A stretch of DNA of 20,059 nucleotides from Chryseobacterium gleum (GTDB lineage Bacteria; Bacteroidota; Bacteroidia; Flavobacteriales_C; GCA-002722245): the NCBI GenBank assembly GCA_945903925.1, contig CAMDPJ010000013.1, positions 1 to 20,059 of the forward strand, read 5' to 3'. A model generated the notes under the pieces. It was not told the DNA's origin. It did no database searches and worked only from the letters and a program-made list of their open reading frames with translations. Both the position numbers and the translations under genes were made by a program. Below are positions 15,021-20,059 of the stretch, in pieces. Each line of letters starts with the position of its first letter. The stretch's first letter is position 1.

Positions 15021-15863
15021 ATGAAAAGGAAAGTTGATTTGGTGGTGATTAGTGATGTGCATTTGGGGACTTATGGCTGCCATGCCAAAGAATTACTGCA
15101 ATACATGCAAAGTGTTCAACCCAAAAGTGTAATTCTTAATGGCGACATTATAGATATATGGCAATTTAAAAAGAGCTATTGGCCCAAAGAACACATGCTT
15201 GTGATTCGACATATTTTAAAATGGGTGGCCGAAGGTGTTCACGTTTCTTATATCACCGGAAACCACGATGAAATGATGCGAAAATTTGTGGGCTTCAACT
15301 TAGGTTCACTAGAAATTGTGAATAAGAAAGTAATGCACATTGATGGCAAAAGTTTTTGGCTTTTCCACGGCGATGTTTTCGATGTTACCATGCAATATAG
15401 TAAGTGGTTGGCTAAATTGGGTAGCGTAGGTTACGACTTGTTAATCCTTCTCAACAGAGCGGTAAATTATTTTTCAATTAAAATGGGAAAGGGCAAAATG
15501 TCACTTTCAAAAAAAATTAAAAATGGAGTGAAAAGCGCAGTTAAATTCATCAATAAATTTGAAGAGACTGCTGCAGATATCGCCATTCACAATGGTTATG
15601 ATTATGTGATTTGCGGACATATTCATCAACCTGAAATGAGAGAAATTGTTACCGATAAAGGAAAGGTTCAATATCTTAATTCGGGCGACTGGATTGAGAA
15701 TTTAACTTGTTTGGAATATCATGAGGGTGCTTGGACGATTTACAATTACAACGAAGATTCAATTGCACAAAACATTAAGCTGGATGATAAATCGAGCGCC
15801 CACAAAAACGACAAAGAGTTGTTCACCATGTTGATGGAAGAATTTAAAATGAAGGTGGCGTAA
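15021..15863 (+). CDS. LpxH-like calcineurin-type metallophosphoesterase
   Basis: A 280-residue protein with the complete two-metal phosphoesterase set: SDVHLG (Asp12, His14), NGDIIDIW (Asp42), GNHDE (80-84), FHGDVFD (His116) and CGHIHQPE (His200, His202). The arrangement, including the KWLAKLGSVGYDL helix and the sentence-like spacing of the last motif, resembles the UDP-2,3-diacylglucosamine diphosphatase group (LpxH/LpxH2), which cleaves that nucleotide lipid to lipid X in lipid A synthesis. Bacteroidota often carry several such paralogues, so the exact substrate is not certain; a different lipid- or sugar-linked diphosphate is possible. Its stop overlaps the next start (TAATG), so it begins a three-gene operon with a glycosyltransferase and a beta-glycosidase. 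Confidence 0.8.
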   Translation: MKRKVDLVVISDVHLGTYGCHAKELLQYMQSVQPKSVILNGDIIDIWQFKKSYWPKEHMLVIRHILKWVAEGVHVSYITGNHDEMMRKFVGFNLGSLEIVNKKVMHIDGKSFWLFHGDVFDVTMQYSKWLAKLGSVGYDLLILLNRAVNYFSIKMGKGKMSLSKKIKNGVKSAVKFINKFEETAADIAIHNGYDYVICGHIHQPEMREIVTDKGKVQYLNSGDWIENLTCLEYHEGAWTIYNYNEDSIAQNIKLDDKSSAHKNDKELFTMLMEEFKMKVA

Positions 15864-16903
15864 TGAGAATTTTATATGCTATACAAGGAACTGGTAATGG
15901 GCATTTGGCAAGGGCCCGACACATTATTCCTTTCTTAAAAGAAAAAGGCGAAGTAGATATTTTGTTGAGTGGTTGCCATTCAGAAATATCTCTTCCATGG
16001 GAAATAAAATACAGATTGTTGGGCTTAGGTTTTGTGTTTGGAAAAAAGGGCGGAATCGATTTTTTAAAAACCTATCAGAAAAATAAGGTCCGCCGCTTGA
16101 TTAGCGAAATTCGCAATCTACCTATTCATCAATACGATTTAGTGATTAGCGATTTCGAACCCATTTCTTCATGGGCTTGCTGGCTGCGCAACAAGGTTTG
16201 TGTTGGCTTAAGTAATCAAGCCGTAGCCCTATCGCCAGGAGTACCTATTTGCGACTCTAAAGATTGGATGGGAAAAGCAGTATTGAGTAATTATGCTCCG
16301 GCAACAGTGAAATTTGGTTTCCATTTTCAGAAATACAATCCTGGCGTTTTCAATCCCATTGTTCGACAAGAAATACGAAATATAGAAGTAACAAATGAAG
16401 GACACTACCTGGTTTATCTTCCCTTCTATTCCGACGATAGAATATTAAAAGCTTTAAAAAATATTCCGCAAATAGAATGGCAGGTTTTCAGCAAACATAC
16501 ACAAACTGAATATCGTGATAACAATGTATGGGTTCGTCCCATCACCAACGAGGCATTTTTGAAAAGCGTAGCTTCATCAGCCGGAATATTGTGCAGTGCT
16601 GGCTTCACGCTTCCCTCCGAAGCTATTTATTTAGGCAAGAAATTATTGGTGATGCCTCAAAAAAATCAGTTCGAACAGCAATGCAATGCCATGGCCTTAA
16701 ATGAAATGGGCATTCAGGTGGTGAAAACCCTAAAACCCGAGCGCTTGCCGGAAATATTGCGTTGGATCAATTTCGGCAAAGCCATTAAGATGGAATGGGC
16801 CGACGAAACACAATTGATGGTAAATCAAATTATGGAATATTACGAAAAATATGTAGCTGTGCCTAAAAATTTTAATTCAAGCATCTCAACTGCAAGTATC
16901 TAA
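15863..16903 (+). CDS. MJ1255/VC2487-type glycosyltransferase
   Basis: A 346-residue GT-B fold protein. The start MRILYAIQGTGNGHLARARH (1-20) is the signature of the MJ1255/VC2487 family, where the GxGNGHxxR loop binds donor near the N-terminus. Further features are DLVISDFEPISSWACW (about 93-108), LSNQAVALSPG, HYLVYLPFYSD at the inter-domain switch, and the donor-site region SSAGILCSAGFTLPSEAIYLGKKLLVMPQKNQFEQQCNA, here split: SAGILCSAGFTLPSEAIYLG then KNQFEQQCNAMAL. It has no transmembrane helix. The family is related to MurG/MGDG synthase-like enzymes that glycosylate lipids on the cytoplasmic face, but few members have known products. Operon position between a lipid-type phosphoesterase and a beta-glycosidase suggests glycolipid work. 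Confidence 0.75.
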   Translation: MRILYAIQGTGNGHLARARHIIPFLKEKGEVDILLSGCHSEISLPWEIKYRLLGLGFVFGKKGGIDFLKTYQKNKVRRLISEIRNLPIHQYDLVISDFEPISSWACWLRNKVCVGLSNQAVALSPGVPICDSKDWMGKAVLSNYAPATVKFGFHFQKYNPGVFNPIVRQEIRNIEVTNEGHYLVYLPFYSDDRILKALKNIPQIEWQVFSKHTQTEYRDNNVWVRPITNEAFLKSVASSAGILCSAGFTLPSEAIYLGKKLLVMPQKNQFEQQCNAMALNEMGIQVVKTLKPERLPEILRWINFGKAIKMEWADETQLMVNQIMEYYEKYVAVPKNFNSSISTASI

Positions 16904-16906
16904 ATA

Positions 16907-18244
16907 ATGAATTCTCTTCAGCAATTTTTTCCTCACGATTTTATTTGGGGAACAGGTGTCTCTGCTTATCAGGTAGAAGGTGCGCATGCCAAATATGGCA
17001 AAGGACTCTCCATCTGGGATGAATTTGCACAAACCAAAGGAAAAATAAAAAATAGCGAACATGCCGAAATTGCCTGCGATTTCTACCATCGCTACGAAAA
17101 AGATTTGTTGTTGCTTAAAGGGCTGGGCATTAAAAATTTTCGCTTCTCATTGGCTTGGACACGCATACTTCCCTTTGGAACAGAAGATATTAATCCCGAA
17201 GGAATTGATTTTTACAATCGCGTAATCAATCGTTGTTTAGAATTAGGCATAACGCCGTGGATTACCTTATACCATTGGGATTTACCTATAGTGTTGGAAG
17301 AAAAAGGCGGTTGGACCAATCGCGAAATCATCTCTTGGTTTAGTGAATATGTTGAAGTGTGCGCCAAACATTTTGGCGACAGAGTAAAAAACTGGATGGT
17401 GATGAATGAACCTTTAGCTTTTACAGGCGCAGGTTATTTTTTAGGGATTCATGCACCTGGTAGAAAAGGATTACGCAACTTCTTGCCAGCAGCACATCAC
17501 ACCACTATTTGTCAGGCCGAAGGCGGACGAATTCTAAGAAAACTTTTGCCAGACGCAAATATAGGAACCACCATTTCTTTTAGTGGCATCGACCCCTTGA
17601 ACGATACAGAAAAAGACAAAAAAGCAGCACAAAGAGCAGATGTAATTTACAACCGACTCTTCATAGAACCCTTATTAGGATTGGGTTATCCAAGTCAAGA
17701 TTTAAAACTCATTGCAAAAATAGAGAAATACATGCATCCTGGTGATGAAGAATTACTTACCTTCGACTTCGATTTCATAGGTGTACAAACCTACACACGA
17801 GAAGTGGTAAAGTATGCGTGGTATGTGCCATTTATAAAGGCATCATTGGTGAAAGCCGAAAAAAGAAATGCCCCGCTAACAGCAATGGGATGGGAAATTT
17901 ATCCTGAATCTATTTACGCAATTTTAAAAAAATTAGGCGCCTATTCAAATATCCCTAAACTGATAGTAACCGAAAATGGCGCTGCTTTTAACGACGAGCT
18001 TTTAGATGGCGCTGTTGCCGATGATTACCGAATTCATTTTCTAAAAAATCACATCGCGCAAGTTGCTCGAGCGCGCAAAGAAGGTGTAAAAGTAGAAGGC
18101 TATTTTGTGTGGTCTTTCCTCGATAATTTTGAATGGGCAGAAGGCTACGACCCTCGATTTGGCCTGGTGTACGTAGATTTTGAAACTCAAGAGCGTGTGG
18201 TAAAAAATTCGGGGAAGTGGTATGGGGAATTTGCGGGGAGGTGA
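16907..18244 (+). CDS. Glycoside hydrolase family 1 beta-glucosidase
   Basis: A 445-residue (beta/alpha)8 enzyme, normal for GH1. The start FPHDFIWGTGVSAYQVEGAH (8-27) is the family N-terminal signature. The acid/base is Glu168 in MNEP (166-169), the nucleophile Glu356 in VTENG (354-358), and substrate-binding parts are HWDLP (123-127), VWSFLDNFEWAEGY near the C-terminus and RFGLVYVDF. It should hydrolyse beta-glucosides or beta-galactosides with retention. There is no signal peptide, so it acts in the cytoplasm on taken-up or internally made substrates. It follows the glycosyltransferase by three bases, which is unusual for a purely catabolic enzyme: no sugar transporter or SusC/SusD pair is nearby. 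It might trim a lipid-linked product, or act as a transglycosidase. Confidence 0.93.
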   Translation: MNSLQQFFPHDFIWGTGVSAYQVEGAHAKYGKGLSIWDEFAQTKGKIKNSEHAEIACDFYHRYEKDLLLLKGLGIKNFRFSLAWTRILPFGTEDINPEGIDFYNRVINRCLELGITPWITLYHWDLPIVLEEKGGWTNREIISWFSEYVEVCAKHFGDRVKNWMVMNEPLAFTGAGYFLGIHAPGRKGLRNFLPAAHHTTICQAEGGRILRKLLPDANIGTTISFSGIDPLNDTEKDKKAAQRADVIYNRLFIEPLLGLGYPSQDLKLIAKIEKYMHPGDEELLTFDFDFIGVQTYTREVVKYAWYVPFIKASLVKAEKRNAPLTAMGWEIYPESIYAILKKLGAYSNIPKLIVTENGAAFNDELLDGAVADDYRIHFLKNHIAQVARARKEGVKVEGYFVWSFLDNFEWAEGYDPRFGLVYVDFETQERVVKNSGKWYGEFAGR

Positions 18245-18350
18245 AAAAATATTATTTTCGCTTTAACTAAACAAAACAATTTCTCATTTTATGGAAAAAG
18301 AAAAATGACCACGCTATGGCCGCTGCTTTAAGTGCAATTCTAAATCACAA

Positions 18351-18363
18351 GCAAATAGTTTGC
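18351..18363. promoter_or_regulatory. Candidate HigA operator
   Basis: GCAAA-TAG-TTTGC is a perfect 5+3+5 palindrome overlapping the -33 TTTG box of the higBA promoter. HigA-type antitoxins repress their own operons by binding such sites, so this is the best operator candidate. It has not been compared with other sites. Confidence 0.45.
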
Positions 18364-18390
18364 AATTTGAAAACTTTTTAAATATCTTTA
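18359..18390 (+). promoter_or_regulatory. higBA promoter
   Basis: TTTG at 18359-18362, a 20-base spacer and TATCTTTA at 18383-18390 fit the Bacteroidota sigma pattern TTTG-N(about 20)-TAnnTTTG at seven of eight -7 bases. The GTG start codon is only four bases after the -7 box, so the transcript would begin at or beside the start codon. Confidence 0.65.
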
Positions 18391-18394
18391 TTCC

Positions 18395-18724
18395 GTGAAT
18401 ATCATTGTTAAAAGGGCTATATTATTTTACATAGATAAATATCCACAAGCTCAAATAGCGCTGTTAACTTGGTATAACGAGTTCTTAAAAGAAGAATTTA
18501 AAAACTTCAACGAATTAAAAGCCACTTATGGAAATGCCAGTATTGTTGGTAAAAACAGAGTGGTATTTAATATTAAAGGCAACGATTACCGATTGGTAGT
18601 AGCCATTAATTTTAAACAATTGGCAGCTTATGTTATTTGGTTTGGTACACATAAAGAATACGACAAAATAAAAGTGGAGACAATAGAATTCGACACAAAG
18701 ATTTTAAACTACAAGACAAAATAA
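18395..18724 (+). CDS. higB: HigB-family toxin (mRNA interferase)
   Basis: A 109-residue protein starting at GTG; there is no in-frame ATG before the conserved start NIIVKRAI. Conserved HigB parts are the aromatic helix ALLTWYNEFL (22-31), YGNASIVGKNRVVFNIKGND (45-64), YRLVVAINF (65-73) and GTHKEYDKI (84-92). This is the RelE-like HigB family in which the toxin gene precedes the antitoxin. Family toxins cut mRNA during translation in the cytoplasm. It is one base upstream of the partner gene. Absence of a ribosome-binding site and the short distance to the -7 box suggest leaderless translation, which would keep toxin output low. Confidence 0.9.
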   Translation: MNIIVKRAILFYIDKYPQAQIALLTWYNEFLKEEFKNFNELKATYGNASIVGKNRVVFNIKGNDYRLVVAINFKQLAAYVIWFGTHKEYDKIKVETIEFDTKILNYKTK

Positions 18725-18725
18725 T

Positions 18726-19082
18726 ATGACTTGGAAAGTAATAAAAACCGAAGCAGCTTATCAAAAAGCCATCAAAAGAACGATGAGCATTTTTCATACT
18801 GAAGAAGGCACCGCTGAAGCCGATGAATTGGCTTTACTTTTAGTGTTGGTGAAAGATTATGAAACTAAGCATATTCAGTTGCCAGAATTAGACCCAATAG
18901 AAGTGATTAAATTAAAAATGGCCGAAAGAGGAATGAAAAATAAAGACCTAGAACCTATTATTGGTTCTAAGGGACACGTGTCTTCTATTCTTTCTGGAAG
19001 ACGCGAACTAACACTTAAAATGGCGCAAAAATTAAAAGATTATTTTCAATTACCTGCGGAGGTTTTTATGAGGATGGTTTAA
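18726..19082 (+). CDS. higA: HigA-family antitoxin
   Basis: A 118-residue protein. Residues 1-55 are helical, with ADELALLLVLVKDYE at 32-46, and form the part expected to touch toxin. Residues about 58-115 are a helix-turn-helix of the XRE type: IEVIKLKMAERGMKNKDLEP, IIGSKGHVSSILSGRRELTL, and KMAQKLKDYFQLPAEVF. This matches HigA antitoxins, which neutralise HigB and repress the operon. The single-base gap to the toxin is the usual arrangement. The protein is longer than the shortest HigA proteins, in keeping with the HigA form found next to this HigB family in Bacteroidota. Confidence 0.9.
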   Translation: MTWKVIKTEAAYQKAIKRTMSIFHTEEGTAEADELALLLVLVKDYETKHIQLPELDPIEVIKLKMAERGMKNKDLEPIIGSKGHVSSILSGRRELTLKMAQKLKDYFQLPAEVFMRMV

Positions 19083-19117
19083 CCATTTCTTTAGAATAGC
19101 ACTTCACACACAGCCAA

Positions 19118-19263
19118 GTAATTTCAAATTTAGCGAAGCGCAATTTGAAATCCTTTTTTCAGGCATTTGTAATGCCGATGAGCTATTCTTGATGTAGTAC
19201 TATCGCGATTAAAAATCGCTAAAATGAAGATTTCAAATTACGCTTCGCTAAATTTGAAATTAC
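19118..19263. repeat. Intact palindromic MITE/REP-like element, copy B
   Basis: A 146-bp unit bounded by GTAAT and ATTAC. Ends of about 34 bp are inverted copies of one another, and each end is also a hairpin: ATTTCAAATTT, apex AGCGAAGCGC, AATTTGAAAT. Between them are two more hairpins, GGCATT-TGT-AATGCC and GCGATT-AAA-AATCGC. The apex contains GCGAAGC, known to fold into an unusually stable DNA mini-hairpin. The related copy A is at 271-465. No transposase or target duplication is seen. It starts 36 bases after the higA stop and may also stop its transcripts. Confidence 0.8.
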
Positions 19264-19273
19264 GAGGTGGCTG

Positions 19274-19342
19274 CAAAAGTAGGCAAATAATTAACGCTGA
19301 TAAGTGTTTTGTAAAGAAATTTCTATTTTTTATTTTCTAGAG
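19274..19342 (-). promoter_or_regulatory. Copy of the korA promoter segment beside element B
   Basis: These 69 bases match 14646-14714 at 66 positions. The box is TACTTTTG on the minus strand (19274-19281), again an exact TAnnTTTG, followed by CAGCC. It points left into element B and the higA end, and no gene follows. It may be an orphan promoter or the start of a small RNA. Around it, 19264-19273 and 19343-19444 hold nothing I recognise. Confidence 0.55.
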
Positions 19343-19444
19343 TGATAAGAATCAGAATTAATTATTGTCTGAACCTTGATTTAAAAGGATGGAAGGATGG
19401 TAAGGATGATGATTAATAAGCGACGTTCGTAATATTAAATTTAG

Positions 19445-20059
19445 CTATAAAACATTCCAACCATTCCTTACATCTTCCAATTTAGAAATTATACAAGAAC
19501 TGCTATCATCGTTCGGATCTACAAATATCTTTATTACATCACCCGATTTCTTTTCATTAAAAATATTACTACTTATTAGAGATTCAGCTAAGTTTTCCTT
19601 TCCTGAGTCCATCATGTATTGATAATAAACTACAACACCCTCTCCTACACCAGAAACAGGCAATCCTGACTTACGTCTCATCTCTAAAATTCTCGCTTCA
19701 CGAACCACTCCGTATATAAATAAATTAATTTCCGTTCGTGCTTTTGATATAGCAAAGAATAAAAAAGGCAAAGCAATCATAAGAAAAGGAAGGGGGAATA
19801 AGTAAATATACCACATACCAAAACTATAAGGCATCAAGCCAACAACAATTGATTGATTATTTAAAAACATAATATCGATGTTGGTTTTTTGCTGCAATTC
19901 AGAAACAAAGCCACTATCAAGTGTTTGAACAGTTGAAGTGCTATTATTTCCATCAATTTCAAATTGATAAGTCACTTCGATTGGATGCTGATTATTTATG
20001 GAAATGTTTTCTATGATTTCGGTCTTGATGATTTTGCCTGTAGTCAGTTTTCCATGAGT
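19445..20059 (-). CDS. Membrane protein with two DUF3592-like domains (5' end beyond the window)
   Basis: The minus-strand frame is open from the right edge to a TAG at 19445: 204 residues without a start in the window. An internal GTG at 19973-19975 could look like a start, but 28 in-frame codons before it continue the domain. The visible part begins THGKLTTGKIIKTEIIEN and runs through VTYQFEIDGN to a hydrophobic stretch at about residues 82-105 (WYIYLFPLPFLMIALPFLFF). It then repeats the same layout: FIYGVVREARILEM, VVVYYQYMMDSGKEN and a final DVIKIFVDPNDDSSSCII. Both halves have the G-x-V/I, Y-x-F/Y-x-x-DG and VDPNDxxS-like layout of DUF3592. The gene therefore looks like a tandem of two such domains around one membrane helix. 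Its function is unknown. Confidence 0.7.
   Translation of the reverse strand, partial: THGKLTTGKIIKTEIIENISINNQHPIEVTYQFEIDGNNSTSTVQTLDSGFVSELQQKTNIDIMFLNNQSIVVGLMPYSFGMWYIYLFPLPFLMIALPFLFFAISKARTEINLFIYGVVREARILEMRRKSGLPVSGVGEGVVVYYQYMMDSGKENLAESLISSNIFNEKKSGDVIKIFVDPNDDSSSCIISKLEDVRNGWNVL

Noticed and set aside
18291..18381. Two short ORFs before higB (MEKEK-stop and a 21-codon MAAALSAILN... frame) that would join into one 30-residue peptide with a one-base shift in an A-run.
   Set aside because: They overlap the higBA promoter and operator candidate, need a frameshift, and show no family resemblance. Chance or an old relic is as likely.

Overview
The window looks like a chromosomal segment of a gliding or formerly gliding member of the Bacteroidota. 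It is AT-rich, has few Shine-Dalgarno sequences, shows several TAnnTTTG-type -7 boxes, and carries gldB, gldC, a SprB-repeat-like secreted protein and a fused gamma/alpha 2-oxoacid:ferredoxin oxidoreductase subunit. Most of it is ordinary housekeeping and envelope-glycan biology. The unusual material is in the gaps, which hold four nested-palindrome (REP/MITE-like) elements, a gene-tail relic and a duplicated promoter segment.

Layout. 1-217: start of an NhaD-type Na+/H+ antiporter running off the left edge. 218-551: relic of a second acyltransferase 3' end plus a decayed palindromic element. 552-2319: a secreted SprB/beta-helix protein, divergent from an XRE-type regulator. 2380-3432: PlsC-type acyltransferase. 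3480-3617: another palindromic element. 3669-5568: gldB, gldC and a DNA-alkylation-repair (AlkD-like) gene in one tight minus-strand operon, the last broken by an in-frame TAG at a Trp position. 5678-8091: outer-membrane beta-barrel protein and glutamine-dependent NAD+ synthetase. 8136-11423: a glycan operon of DPM-like GT2, GT-C membrane glycosyltransferase and WecB (UDP-GlcNAc 2-epimerase). 11477-11652: a third palindromic element family and a strong terminator. 11670-14623: KorA and KorB, 2-oxoglutarate (or other 2-oxoacid):ferredoxin oxidoreductase, with a hairpin between the genes.

The right third has a three-gene operon at 15021-18244 (LpxH-like metallophosphoesterase, MJ1255-type glycosyltransferase, cytoplasmic GH1 beta-glycosidase) that could build and trim a glycolipid. 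A higBA toxin-antitoxin pair (18395-19082) follows, with a well-formed promoter that predicts a leaderless or nearly leaderless mRNA starting on GTG. The gap 19083-19444 holds the intact copy of the left-edge palindromic element and a 69-bp near-copy of the korA promoter region. The window ends inside a membrane protein with two domains that resemble DUF3592.

I found no rRNA, tRNA, CRISPR array, integrase or transposase gene. I see no complete undescribed system. The best leads are the palindromic elements without a transposase, the duplicated promoter segment, the synonymous-only acyltransferase tail relic, the amber-interrupted AlkD gene and the phosphoesterase-GT-GH1 operon.
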